This document shows, piece by piece, positions 20,346 to 33,129 of a stretch of DNA of 64,000 bases. Numbering within the stretch: the first letter of the stretch is position 1; each line of letters begins with the position of its first letter. The notes beneath the pieces are model-generated. The model was not told the origin of the DNA, made no database searches, and worked only from the letters and a program-made list of their open reading frames with translations. This stretch comes from Anaeramoeba flamelloides (lineage: Eukaryota > Metamonada > Anaeramoebidae): contig JANTQA010000063.1 of assembly GCA_027625915.1 (NCBI GenBank), positions 5,475,501 through 5,539,500 of the forward strand, written 5' to 3'. The position numbers and the translations under genes were made by a program.

Positions 20346-22795
20346 CTTATTTGTCAAATTAAAAACCTTTCAAAAAATCAAAAGAAATTTTTCGCAAATA
20401 CAAAAATCCCGTAAAAACATAAATTTTCAAAGAGAGGCAATAAAAAGAATCTCCAAAACTCTTGACTAACAACTATATACAACAGCAAGCACCCTTTAAA
20501 ATCTTGATTTAGTTTTGGAATATTTCATGGATAAGAGGAATTATTATCGAATGAAGAAACAATGGCAATTTAAAATGAGATAATAACTTTGCTTGGAATT
20601 AAAAAAAAGTTCCAACTTTACTGATCAACTCATTAAAGAGAAGAAATACACACATCCGTTCGTTTTCTTATCAAAAATAACAAATTATTTCCAAACAGTG
20701 GAAAAATGAACAAAAATTTTCATTTAGGCCGATTCATCAAACAAAGTAAAAAAAAGAAAATAAAATGAAATTTTTGATCATTTTTTTTTTATTAAAACTC
20801 AGAAAATTTTTGAAAATATTAGTATATATTTAGATAGCTACAAAACAATTTTTCATAAAAGCTTTGTTTCTTTTTTGTTGTTTTTTTTTTTTGTATTTAT
20901 TCAAATTGAAAGATTTGGGGGTTATGGATTTTGGCTACACATTTTTTTAAATTTGGATGAGTTAGTTCAAATAGGGGGTGGTTGAATTTGGAAAATTATA
21001 GAAAAATGATTTTAGAAAATGATCTCATGTAAATATTGTTTGTTTTGAAAAGTGCAAGGTTTTACTGAACTGTATTTTTCAAAAACAACATATTGAAAAC
21101 TGAAAAAAACAGTATCGAATATATATATATATATATCAAAAAAACTAGAGTTATTAACAAAAAAAATAAAATTTTTTTTGAAAAACACAAACAAAAACGT
21201 CTAGACCAGTTATTGAAACAACTGTATAATTATCAAATCAAACCAACTTAAAAACAATTTACCCCTCTATTTTATCAAAATCCAGACGAATATCTTTGTA
21301 TACATCAAAAAGAGATATTTTTTGCACAAATTTTTAATTAATAGATCCATCAAAATAAAACCCATTACTCGATAAAATAGTTTTATAAAAACTGTTATTA
21401 GAGTTAATCCCCCATTTTGTTTGTAGCCATTGATTATTTCTTTTATTAATTGATCTTACTTTTCATTTTAAGTAAGGTAATAAATTTAAAATATGGTAGA
21501 ACTTTATTTTCCATTTTGGATCAAGAAAAAAAAAAAAAAAATGAACATTTATCATTTGATAAATTTAAATATCAGTTTAAACCATACAGTACTTTTACTT
21601 TGATAAACAAACAAATACTTTGAAACACAATTTATAACCAAAGTCTTACTTCTAAAACAATAATTCTTCTAACTTAACCATCTTTAAAATCTGAAAACAA
21701 AATCTATTTTTTAAAATATATGAAAACAACATTTATCATTTTCAAAATAATAAAAAGTTTTCAAAACAGAGGTTTCTGGTCGTTTTGTTGACATTTTTAC
21801 ACAAATGAACCAATTTATCGATATAAATACCAACATACACTGAGTATTGTTACCAAAAACATAACTTTTATTTTTATTTTTGATTTTTTCTTCAATTTCC
21901 ATCAAAAAATGCTTAATCCTTGAATATTTTTAAATAAAATTTTCTTCGGAATGAACCGAAACATTAATTTGGTACCATACAAAAAATTGAAGTACCCAGA
22001 TATTAATCCAATTAACAGTTTACCCAGGTGAAATCAGTAAAAACAATCAAATAATTCGTAAATAATGGTTTAACCTGTCGAGCAATAGTGATATTTAATT
22101 GAAAATTTTATCATTGGATATTACCTTATTTGGGATTTATTAATCAAGATTCAGATAAAAAGTCAATTTTTTTTAATTTTTTTATTTTCAATTATTTGGA
22201 AAATGTACATTTAGATCTAAAAAATAGAAAGTAAATTCAACTCTAGCAATAACGAAAATATTATTTATTTGATATTAATTAAAAATACTCTTATCCCCCC
22301 AAGACAAGAAGATATATTAATATTACTGATATCCATGAACGAACCTCCAATTCATGTTTTTTTTTCATTCGGGTTTTTCTATGTTAACATTTTAAGGTTT
22401 TTTAAAAATTTATTTTTTGGAGAAATCAGTAAATTAGCAATTCAAGATTAAAAAATGAAAATTTGCGTTTCTATATTATTATTAACATTGGCAAATTATT
22501 AAATAATATTCAATGATAAACCTGTTAATTGAATATCTTCAAGATTTAATAACTAAATATATTATTTTAAAAAAAAAATTATTTATTTTTCGATTTTCAA
22601 ATTCTTTCAAATTAAACGAAAAATAAACTCTTTATCAAATAAAAGATCACATAAAATTTCAAGAATAGTTCATAATTGAATCAAAGTAATTGTAGCATCA
22701 TTCTAAAATATAAGAAACGCTTTTAAAAAAAAAAAAACACAACTGAACATTAAAAACCCATTAAAACAAAACAATAAAAATTACAATTAAATATT

Positions 22796-23056
22796 TTAAA
22801 AATGGTTGTACCTTTTTATTTGAAATGAGAAAAATCGTTTTGCAAATTGTATGGGGAAAAAAATTATAAAATCAATAAAAACCATTGAATACGGTGAATT
22901 GGGAAAAATTTCTTTACATTTCATTGATAATTCTTTACACGTCAAACGTTTGTTCTTTAAAGTCTCATATTCAAGATAAAGCGGCAATTCATCTAGGTAT
23001 TTTATGTGGCTGTTTTTTCTTTCAATATTTTTAATTTTCTTTGTTCTATGCATCAA
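22796..23056 (-). CDS. small hypothetical frame, uncertain
   Basis: An 86-residue frame with mixed charged composition (YLDELPLYLEYETLKNKRLT, then a CKEL..CKEIFPNSPYS stretch). The middle has slightly raised GC. The segment LTCKELSMKCKEIFP could be a helix-turn-helix of the kind seen at the start of Tc1/mariner transposases, but this is a weak resemblance. It may equally be chance or a decayed exon. Confidence 0.2.
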   Translation of the reverse strand: MMHRTKKIKNIERKNSHIKYLDELPLYLEYETLKNKRLTCKELSMKCKEIFPNSPYSMVFIDFIIFFPIQFAKRFFSFQIKRYNHF

Positions 23057-23728
23057 TCCAATAATGGTCTTTCTGGATTCCTGTATCTAGCTCATTCGAA
23101 ATCAAACTTAAACTGATTCAATTTATACACTGGTAGATTATTTCAAAATTAATTTCTTCTTATCTTTTTTTTTTTTAATTTTCCAACTGTTAAATATCCA
23201 TTAATAAAAAAACAAAAAATGAAAAAATGAATAATTAAAATGAAAATAACCAAGAAGTAATTATCTTATTAACAATCAAATTCAATAGTATTGATGATTT
23301 GAGGTGTGTGCCCTTTTGTTTGAAAAAGAGTTTATAATTCATAAAAATAAAGATCTTTATTTCTTTCTGTTTTCTTTTTCTGCCAAGTCATAAAAATGAC
23401 ATAAAACCACTAATAACCCAAACATTGGAATTCTTTCTTTTATTTTAACAAAAAAAAAAACAATAAAGCCTTCAGAAAAAAAAGTTAAAGCTTATTTGTG
23501 ATAAATTCAGTTTGTATATTTATAAGAATCATTTTCAAATTATTTTTCCTAATTCTTGAAAAATTAATACTTTTTATTGAAGAGAAGTAAATCAAAAAAT
23601 AAAGAAAAATAAAAAGAAAAGAAAAAAAAAGAAGATATGAAATTCAAAAATAAACTAATAAAATGATCGTAAATTTCAATTTAGTGGTTTTAGAAAATTT
23701 TCCAATAAATTATAAAGCTAAAAATATA

Positions 23729-26700
23729 TTATTTCTTTTCTGTGTTTTCGTTTTTTTCGTTTTTTTCATTTTTTTCGTTTTTTTCATTTTTTTCATCTTC
23801 ATTTTTTTCACCTTTTCCATTTTTTTTGATTTCGGTTTGATTTTCTTTAACATTTAATTGGAATTGTGAATTATACCATTCTGTGCCAATTTCTTCCAAA
23901 CTTTGAATTTTTCTAATTCTAATTAAGTTTTTCTTTTTCATTTCAGTTTTGGATAATTCCTTTTCTTTCATAAATAATTTATCCAAAACTTTCCAAGCAT
24001 TATAATCTGTAGTTGCAGAAGGATGAATAAAATCGTTATCGATTATACTTACAAGGAACCATGTATCATGTATTTCCTGGATAATTTTCCAACTTTTACT
24101 ATTCTTTTTGAAATTATTTTGCCATTGACAGATCCATAATCCAAAGGCTTCAATTCTCCACACATCTTGGAATGATTCTGGATCCATGACCAAGGGCTGT
24201 TTTAATTCCATTCCGGGGAAAACACCCCACGTGACAGGGATAACTTCCTTTTTTTTATTATTGGTATAGATTACCGACCCGTCAACATTTGTAATATGAT
24301 AAGTATTATTTCCAGATAAAATCAATTCGTCAACTAAAAGCTTGACTCTGTTTGGTGCAATAAAAAACTCCATATATCTTTTTTGAAAAATATACCCCCC
24401 GGGGCCTCCAAAGCCGATTAGAATATCCTCTGAAACCTCTTCGTTTAATCGAGGAAGTAAATTAATTAACAGTAATCCATTATTCACCATTTTCATTGAT
24501 TTTTGGTTATCAGTGCCAAGAATGATCTCTGATGACTTATCGATCCATGGTGTTTGACTAATCTTGCCAGTTAAAAAATCTTTGAAAATTTGGATAACAT
24601 CATTAATGGAATTCAATTCTCTTGTACGGGAGGGACTAATCCATGGGTGTAAATTCTGTAGAATTTCATGTTTCACTTTACGGAATCTTCTTCCAATTTT
24701 GCCATCGCTCCAAAATTTTCTTGGATATTTAATCCATTTATCGGAAAGATAAATATATGATTCAGGTCTATACACCCACGAAACAGGTCTTACAGATTCG
24801 TTATTTCTACTTTTAATCGTGGACTATAATTAATCAGAAACACAATAATTAAGAATAATCAAGAATATGAATAATTAAATATTTATATATATATATATAT
24901 ATATATCTTTATATTTTTTTCAAAAAAAAAAGAATTTGATTATAAAATAATATTTACAGCTGCTTTAAAAAAGTGAGCACAACAAATTTTCAAAACTGTT
25001 ACTCAAACTTTTTTGTACCTTTTAAGTTACATTTATTAAAACTTTGAGTCTTCACTTTTTTAAAACAACTTTGAAAAAAAGTTAAAAAAAAAATGAATTT
25101 ATGATCTTTTCTTTCAAATAAACGAAATTTCAAAATTATGGATATGGTTAAAATAATTTAAAGATTCGCAATTGGACAAGATTTCATTGAATTCGGAAAT
25201 AATTTTGAACTGTTAAACTATTATTATCATTTTTTGGTTTTTTCATTTTATTTTCTTTTCCTTTTTTCCAAGTACGTATTTTGTTTCTTTCGATCGGGAA
25301 AATTTATTCAAATGATTCAGAGAAGGTTAAAGTTGATTTTTTAAATAGAAAAATAACAAACGATTAGCTGATGGTATATTATCAGTTTGATGGATTAATA
25401 ATTGTTGGTTAAATTTCAACAAATTTAAGAAATTCAATTTTTTGTTCTGTTTGTCTCATTTCATAATTTTGAATCCATATCATAAATTTTTATTTTTTTC
25501 GTTTTTTTTTTTTATTTGGACAAAAAGGGTTAAATATAAAAAACATTAATACTGGGTACCATTAACTTTATACGATTTATATTAAGTTTGGAAAAATATA
25601 TAAAATTGAGCTTTTTTCCTGACTATTTTTGATTTTGGGTGTCCAAAAAATTGAATTTAAGGGATTTATTGTTTAGGGTTAAACGATAAAAAAACACACT
25701 TAATCTGGTAATGAGAGAATTTTGAAGCGACTAAATTTGTAACTTTTTTCATGACTAAATTCGAGAATTCTGACTTCTCTAAATTCGTGACTAAATTCGT
25801 GATATCTAATTCAAAGAGTGTCTAGAATAGACATAGCCATGAGAAGTATTTCAAATTTAATCTAGTTTTCTAAAAAAAAAAAAAAAAGAGGGAAACATAA
25901 AGAGACAATTTTTGGAATAGATTTTATATAGTTTAAATAATTTAAAAAAAGTTTTTAAATTAAAATCTTTTTTATTAGAATTTTATATTAATATTTGTTG
26001 AATACAAGAAACTTTTCAAACAGCAAAAACTAAAAATATACCATGCTATGTATTTAATATGATTTTAAAACTGATTATTGTGTATTTTTGACTTGATAAC
26101 TATTTATTTAAATGAATTTGTGTTTTTTTAATAAAAAAAAAAAAACTTTTAAAATTAGTAAAGTATCAATATTAATCGAATTGACTCGTGAGAAATTAAA
26201 AAAATCAAAACTTTATAAAAATTTTTGATGTATCTGTGATTTGGTTTTTTAAACAAGCATTATAATATAATGTCTTCTTTTCCACATAACGAACGAAATT
26301 TTCCCAAGATCTTTGATATTTTTTGTTTGAAAGTTTGTTATGCAAATTTAAGTTAACTTGATAGAAACAAAATAAACAATTTTTGTTTTTCAAAATTATT
26401 TTCATTCTTTAACTTCTTCTGAAAATCTTTTCAAAAACAAAGTTTGAGTAGATTTTCTTGCTTTTTAAAATTAACATTCAGAATTCAAGCCAATTTCTAT
26501 ATTATTTAATAATATATTCTGAAAGGTGAATTTAAATTGACAACATAATTGTATTTTATTCCAAATAAAAAGAGACAGGTAATTGTAGAAGAGAGAGAAA
26601 AAAATGTAGATGATCTTTTTGCATTTTATAATTATTTTATGTTCCAAAAAATGCAACACTGATTTGGTTGTTTTATTTTAATTTCAAGAAATAAGTTGAG

Positions 26701-29700
26701 ATTAATCATTGAAATAAAAAAGAATCATTTGATTTTATTGGAATCAAAATTAGAATTATTTGAGGTTATTTTTGAAAAAGAATCAAAATGTGAGCTCTGG
26801 AAATTGTCTTTTAAAAAAATAATATTTCAATTCAATCACAATAATTTGTTCTTCCAAGACATTTTACTTTTAGAATGGGGATTTAAAATAAAAGGTAATA
26901 AATTTAATTTTAATATTCGAAAGTATTTTGTGTTTAAATTTGGTTTTTCATAAAATCCCATCATTCTCAAAATTTAATAATTAATAAATTTTTTTTAAAT
27001 TATGAAAAAGAATTCAATCTTTCTTCAAAAAAATAAATAAATATTTGAAGTTTTTCTTCTTTTAATTTTATTTTTCATCATCATTTCGGCAATTTTGACG
27101 TTTTTAGGCTTATTCCTCATAAGAAAATTATTTTACTTTGAAATGGAATCAAAAGAATCTTTTTTTTTTTTTAATAGAGTTTTTACCAAATAAAAAATTC
27201 TTTTTTTGATTTCCTATAGAATCAGAATATTATAATTTTTGATGTTTTTGAAAAAATTATTCTTAAAAATGAACTTTAACAAGTAGAAAATGTTGAGAAA
27301 AAACTGGTTCCATTGGAATCATTTTAATATTATGATTCCAAATTTTATCACTTTGTGATTCTATAAATTCCAAAAATGGAATCATTTTGGGAACTCTGTC
27401 AATTACCAGATTTCAAATTGATAATTATCAAAAATTAAAGTCATTTTAACTCTATTTTATTTCCCTGAAGGTTATTTTCACAATTCTTTTTGATTTGCAA
27501 AAATATTTAGTTTTATCATTTCTTTTTATATCAATTTCAAAACATGATAAAAAATTGAATTCCCAAATTTTTTTAAAAAAAAAATTGTAATGAGTGCATG
27601 GATGTAAATTGAAATATCTTGGTAAAATAGAGTTTCCTCAATTTACACTTGTGTGTTCGTTAATATTTTTTTTCTTTAATAATAAAAAAAAAAATATTTT
27701 GTTACTTTTTTAAAAAAAGCAATTTTTTGTATATAGTAGTGAAAAAAATCCCTGACATGAAAAAAATCCTGACAAGATTTTTAATTGGTAATATTAGGAA
27801 AATTGTTCTGTAATTTCTTTTATTTTCAATCAAATCCTTTTATTAAATAACCAATTTTTTTATGAACTAAATTATTTTCCAGTCAAAGTGGTCTAGTTGT
27901 AGGGGGGGGGGATGAATGTGTTTAAAGGGTTTGTATGGTGATTAGAAGAAAAAATTTATTTCGGTAATTCCAAAATTGATATCATTTTTTCACATTTTTG
28001 CAATTTTTTTTTTCTATTTTTTTTTTACACTAATTCCTTGTGAATTTTTTTTTTTATTGCAAGATCGATAGTCACTTGGTAAAAACCTGTTATTCTAAGG
28101 TTATTGATAAGTGTAAAAATGATTGAAGAGAAATTATTTTGATTTCTATTGGAATTTTATTTGATCTTTGATTGGAGATCAAAATGAACATTCTACATGT
28201 TTTTCTCAATGGTGCCCTAAGAATTTGGAGTTTTTCTAATATTTAAGAAAATCTATTGATTTATTAGTTATATTTCAGGTCGGATATCAACTATTCTTTT
28301 ATGTATATTATTCTACTTATTTCTTATTTAATCTTCAAAAAGCTCATTTATAAAAAATATTTGATATTTGAAAAAAATGTTGGGGACATTTGACTGAAAC
28401 AAAGTTTAAGTAATAAACCAAGCTAAAGTTCATTAAAGTGGGGGTTTCTATAGAATACTCAAGTAATTGTTTGATAACCTAAGTAGATCAACGTATTTTG
28501 AAAAACAATCGAGATTTATAGAGGTTTACTATGAAGTTTGGAAAATGATAATTTTTATTCTTGTTTTTTGATTGATTGAATAGTGTTTTGAATATTTGAA
28601 ATTTCATTAATCATAATTCTAATAAGTGGGTGAGTTATAATTTTAAAAGTTTGTTTTTTAAATAAAAGGATTTGATTGAAAATATTTGCAATTACACAAA
28701 AACTTTCCTAATATTAACAATTAAAAATCTTGTCAGGATTTTTTTCATACCCAAGCTTTTTTTTCAGGTACAGTTTTTTTTTTCACCACCAAACTTTTAA
28801 ATATTATTTATATTATGAAATTGAATTGTTTACAATTGCAAATAAATAATTCTTTTTTTTGCTATGAAGAAAAAAAAGATTCAGTAAAAAGTAAAAATTT
28901 TAATATTTAAAATTTATGATTCGGAGAAATACTAAAAGTTGTAAAATTGTATAAGAAAGAAAGAAATTTAACAAAAAAGAATTAGTAAAAAAAAAAAGGA
29001 AGGCAAAATTTAAGAAAACTTACCTTTCTAAAAGGAAATGGTCTTCTACAACGAAAAGTTCTCAAATTTAAACCATAGATAATTCTATTAATTGGCTTGA
29101 ATCTATTTTGACAATATAAATGCAATCCAACAGTTCCATTTTCAATTAATTTTTTACACATATCAATACATAATTTTACACCATAATCAACTAATTTTAT
29201 ATTATCACCTTTCAATTCTTCGACCTTTTCTAATATTTCCTTTGGTACATGAACTTGTGCAATTTCAATGACTCTTTTAAAGCTTTTATAATTGATTATT
29301 GGTAAAACCCCAGGAATGATCGGGCAAGTGATACCTTTATAATAAGAATTGTGATAAAAATTATTAAGTAAAAATATACAATTTTAAATAAAAAAAAATC
29401 GGGATTAAAATAAAGTAAACTTCTTATTGGTTTATTTACTTGGTATGGAAGCAAGAAAAAAAGGATTCACACTATATATACATTACAAATTTTTTTTTAT
29501 CAAAATTTTGAAAATTATATAATTTGTCCTTTTTGGATATTGTAACAAAAGAAAATTTTCATCACAACCAAAAGGAATTCAGAAAATCACCTTAAGGTAA
29601 ACATATTTGAGTTAGCATGATTTTAATTTTTAGAAGAAGAAATTTAAAATCTAGAACTTTTTCCGTTTTAGAAACTGTTTTTTCAATAGTGGAGCTTAAA

Positions 29701-32149
29701 TTGAATTACCATAACAACTTTTTTCAATAGATTCGATCTTTGGGGTTACTATACTGTTAAATCCAAATTAAAAAAATATACATTTTATCTCAAAGTTTCA
29801 ATGTGGAAGATCTGAATTAAATCACTAAAATTTCCTTTAAAATTGATTTTGTGAAGATCTTGCATTTTTCAAGTTTTAAAATATTAAAATAATTGGGAAA
29901 TGGAAATAAAAATTTATATTTATTAATTGGAAAATGGCAGTATATAAAACAAAAGATAATCAATTGTAAGTTAATGTTCCAAAAGACTTTTCAAAGGTGT
30001 TACTCAAACTTCTTTAAAGAGAGGATCAGACTGTTTTTGCAACACTTTTTAAAACTTTGGTTTCTCACTTTTTTAAAATAGAAAATAAAAAGAAAGAATT
30101 TCCTAATTAAGGAACTTTCCAAATTATAGTATTGAAAAAAAAAAACTGGACATGAAAATAATTCAGGACACGATTTTTAATTGTGAATATTAGGGAAAAT
30201 TTTTGTGTAATTAGGAAAATTTAAAATCGAATCCTTTTTGTCAAATAACCAAATTTTTTATTAACTCGGTAATAAACCTACCCAAAGTTGATTAAAGTAA
30301 TGTGTCTATAGAATACTCAAGTAATTGTTTGATAGCATAAGTAGATCAACTTTTTTTGAAAAAACCATCGAGTTTTGATAGAGGTTTGTTAGGGTTTGGA
30401 AGACAATCATAATTTTTATTCTAGTTTTTTGATTGATTGGATATCGTTTTGAAAAAAGTGTTATTTAATTAGTCATCATTCTAATAAGTGTTTACTATTG
30501 AGAGAAAAATGTTGGACACAGAAAAATGGTTGGACAGCATTTTTAATTGGGAACATTATTGAAAATGATTTTTAATTTCAATCGTTTGTGAAATAACTAA
30601 AGAAAATAACAATAATCTACTTATTGGAATAAGGATTAATGTAATTCTACTTTTTCGAAATATTATCTCTTATAATCTAAAGCAAGTTTAAAAATTACCA
30701 TTTTCAGAATTAATAGTAAACTTTACTACAACTTGGATTTTTGTTAAAATAGCATGATCTACTTTAGTTATCAAACAATTCAAATGAGTATTCTACACAA
30801 ACCACAGATTAATGAACGTGTAACACCTTTAAACCTGGATTTATATAAAATTCACCTAGTTATCAATAGAATTTGATTTTCAATTTTACTAATGTTTCCA
30901 ATTAAAAATGGTGTCCAACCATTTTTCTAGGTCCAAAATTTTTCTCTCGACAGTTAGTTATAATTTTTCAAGTTTGATTCTTAAAAAAAAGAAATTATTA
31001 ATTCAAGATATTTGCAATTAGACAACAATTTTCCTAATATTAACAATTAAAAATCGTTTCGGTGATTATTTTCATATACTATATTGTTTTCAATACTATA
31101 CCTTAAAAGATATTTGTGTCGAATTAATGAAATTAGCCCACAATCTAGTTGTTTATGTAAACCAATTAAAAAAGATACTAACAAAAATTACGAATATAAA
31201 AAAAGTCACTTTGATTATTTTTAAATCAAAACATTTGAAAGTCTTTTTTTAAGGTTGGCTTTACTTGACAAAAAAATTTGAAAGTAGTTGTATTTTTTTT
31301 TTCTGATTTAAATTGTTTTGATAACTTTTTGGAAATTCTCTGTTTGAAAAGATAAAAACAAAAAAAATGAATATAATTACCAATTTCTCTGCACTTATTT
31401 CGAAAATCAATGAACGTTTGAGGATCAAAAAACATTTGAGTAATTACCATATCCGCACCACAATCAACTTTTAATTTCAAATACTTGAGATCTTCTTCAA
31501 GAGACTTTGATTCGGGGTGAGACTCGGGGTATCCTAATTCCGAATTAATGGTTGTGAATATTTATTTGTTTATTTGGTAAAATAATTATGCAAAAACGAG
31601 AGCAAAAAAAAAAAATAAATAAAAAAATTTTGTTATCAAAGAAAATGTTTTTTTGTTTGAAAGTAAGAGAAAATTCGAATAAATACCTGCTACAGAGATC
31701 CCAAAATAGTTCCCATGCAATTCACGAATAAATGTGACCAAGTCTGAAGCGTGTTCAAGGCCATTGTCAACAGTTTTCCCTTCTTTGGGAAGATCACCGC
31801 GGAGCGCAAGGATGTTTTGGATTCCAGAATCCCGTGCTTGTTGCAAAACTTCTTTCAATTCCTCACGAGTCTTTGAGATGACATTCAAGTGAAGCATGGT
31901 GTTCAAACCATGCAATTGTTGTGCCCTTTTACAGACTTGTAATGAGTCTTTATTTTTTGATCCCCCGGCACCATACGTAATGTCAACAACAAGCGGCTCA
32001 AGATCAGCAAGCTTTGACATCGTCTTTCGTAAGTTTAGCTCTCCTCTTTCTGTTTTCGCGGGGTAGATTTCAAATGAATAAAACACATCATTCCTTTGGA
32101 GTTTTTTATTTACTCTATTATGGTTTTCTATTAAATCTAATAATTTCAT
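23729..32149 (-). CDS. MTHFR: methylenetetrahydrofolate reductase, four exons
   Basis: It reduces 5,10-methylene-THF to 5-methyl-THF in the cytosolic folate/methionine cycle. Exons 31687-32149, 31381-31533, 29024-29334 and 23729-24823 join in phase 1, 1 and 0 with GT..AG ends and give 673 residues (human form 656). Exon 1 holds the start of the flavin barrel: FYSFEIYP with the catalytic Glu27, DITYGAGG, and ALRGD. Exon 2 gives GADMVITQMFFD, exon 3 ITCPIIPGVLP and RRPFPFRK. Exon 4 starts STIKSRNNESVRPVSW and then holds the SAM-binding regulatory domain of eukaryotic enzymes (FGGPGGYIFQKRYMEFF, VTWGVFPGMELKQP, EAFGLWICQW, SIIDNDF). Residues 646-673 are a KNE-repeat tail not seen in the family. 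Introns are 153, 2046 and 4200 bp; the two large ones are full of inverted-repeat elements. SAM feedback is inferred from the domain. Confidence 0.95.
24960..25075. repeat. short inverted repeat in MTHFR intron 3
   Basis: The left arm GCTTTAAAAAAGTGAGCAC faces a right arm TCTTCACTTTTTTAAAAC. A related pair of motifs (GTGTTACTCAAACTTCTTTA and TTCTCACTTTTTTAAAA) occurs at 29970-30080 in intron 2, and AAGTTGTTTTAAAAAAGTAA at 34190. A small dispersed repeat family. Confidence 0.5.
25126..25656 (+). mobile_element. 530-bp non-autonomous DNA element, family E copy 1 (in MTHFR intron 3)
   Basis: Homologous along its length to 38657-39176 in the same orientation. Shared blocks: TTCCTTTTTTCCA, TTGTTGGTTAAATTTCAACA, TTAAGTTTGGAAAAATAT and GACTATTTTTGATTTT. 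The ends are weakly inverted (TTTCAAAATTATGGATA against GTGTCCAAAAAATTGAA). No open frame. Confidence 0.7.
27736..28790. mobile_element. family B copy 2, split by a nested element (MTHFR intron 3)
   Basis: The left part 27736-27869 and right part 28413-28790 together match the uninterrupted copy at 2990-3470. The termini are inverted: GTAGTGAAAAAAATCC on the left, GGATTTTTTTCATAC and TTTCACCAC on the right. Between them lies an unrelated element of about 540 bp (27870-28412), so this copy is older than the insertion it carries. Confidence 0.75.
27870..28412 (+). mobile_element. family C copy 1, inserted within family B
   Basis: Ends CCAGTCAAAGTGG and TTTGACTG are inverted copies. The sequence matches 35628-36178 in reverse: TGTGTTTAAAGGGTTTG, AAAATTGATATCATTTTTTC, TTCTATTGGAATTTTATTTG and GATCAAAATGAACATT. 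It contains a run of ten G at 27902-27911, striking in this AT-rich DNA. No open frame. Confidence 0.7.
30125..31100. mobile_element. family B copy 3, split by a nested element (MTHFR intron 2)
   Basis: The outermost inverted repeat is perfect for 14 bases: TATAGTATTGAAAA at 30125 and its complement ending at 31100. The inner arms read AGGACACGATTTTTAATTGT. The body matches the copy at 2990-3470 except for an insertion at 30495-30953. It occupies nearly half of intron 2. Confidence 0.8.
30495..30953. mobile_element. family D element inserted within family B
   Basis: Arms of about 60 bp are near-perfect inverted repeats: GAGAGAAAAATGTTGGAC and GAAAAATGGTTGGACA at the left, complements at the right. 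The left flank is TA. Its interior, read on the minus strand, shares blocks with family B (ATCTACTT then AGTTATCAAACAATT, GAGTATTCTA). D is therefore a cousin of the element it jumped into. No open frame. Confidence 0.75.
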
Positions 32150-33129
32150 TGTACCAAAATGTAAAATATATTAAATTTGATTTTTTTTTGAAAAAAGCAA
32201 AAATAAAAAAAAATGAAATTGATCTTGTTTTAGTTTCGAATAACAAGTGCTTTAGTTTGGTTACTGTTTCAACAAACGGTTGTTTTTGAATTGAGATTAG
32301 AATACTTTGACTTGTTGTAAAAAACATTTATATTTATTCTCAAATATAAACTGGATTGCAACTTGTTGACAAACAGAACCAAAGAAGAAACCCAAACAAT
32401 GAAAGAGTTTCAAAGTTTATTTTTTACAAAATCAGTGAATTTTATAATTTAATTCTTTACCTATCCACAACTTGTTATGATCTTAAAAAGTAGGTAACTC
32501 ATTACTAAATCAGAATAAGAATAATTCAGAAATTTACCAAACAGTTAGATTTATACTTTAATTTCCATTTTTTCACACAATGATTAATTATTTTGGAATT
32601 ATAGTCATTTAATCAAAGTTCTAAAGAGAAAATAATGAATTCCCTAGAAAGAAGAGTTAATTTAATTTTCAAAATGTACTTGTGACATATCGAGAATTTT
32701 ATTAGATGTCTTTTGGACAATATTAAGAAAAAAAAATTTGTTATCATTCAGAAAAAAATTCAATTAAACACTTTAAAAGTGTTGAAAGAAAAATACTCTT
32801 TATGAAAGCAATGTCGAACAACTTGGTGTATTAATCTCACTTGTAGTGAATCAATACTACTGTATATCTAAGCTACTTCTCATATCTTGCTCAAACGGAG
32901 ATATTTGAACCAAAAGTCTAAAATTTGAGTGTAATATTCAAAAAATGTAACAACAAAGTTTTCAATAATATCTCTTGTACATTTAACAAGTCAAGTTAAT
33001 CAGTTTTTGAAACTTTTTTTTAAAAAAAGTTTTACACAACTTTTGAAAACGATATGATTGATTTCTACCTATCCAAGGAAAAAAGATTTTCATTTTTGTT
33101 TTATTAATTTTCCAAAAGATTTTTTTTTT
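32150..33129. promoter_or_regulatory. shared upstream region of two divergent genes
   Basis: About 980 bp lie between the MTHFR start (minus) and the RRM gene start (plus), so both promoters must be here or inside. The stretch is AT-rich with poly-T next to the RRM start codon. No TATA box or other specific element can be assigned with confidence. Confidence 0.4.

Larger units (their letters stand above)
17500..23728. other. intergenic region with one inverted-repeat element and possible gene fragments
   Basis: No secure gene. It holds a long-armed inverted-repeat element (19573-20345), two short coding-like frames (18104-18485) and one minus-strand frame (22796-23056), listed separately. 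The piece 19960-20120 is notable for C on the plus strand without G (ACCCATACCCT-type runs). The rest is AT-rich filler with a TA microsatellite at 21119-21136. Confidence 0.5.

Noticed and set aside
26205-26953. Two short frames in MTHFR intron 3 considered as nested genes
   Set aside because: Their composition is that of random AT-rich DNA and no family resemblance was found; size is within chance expectation.
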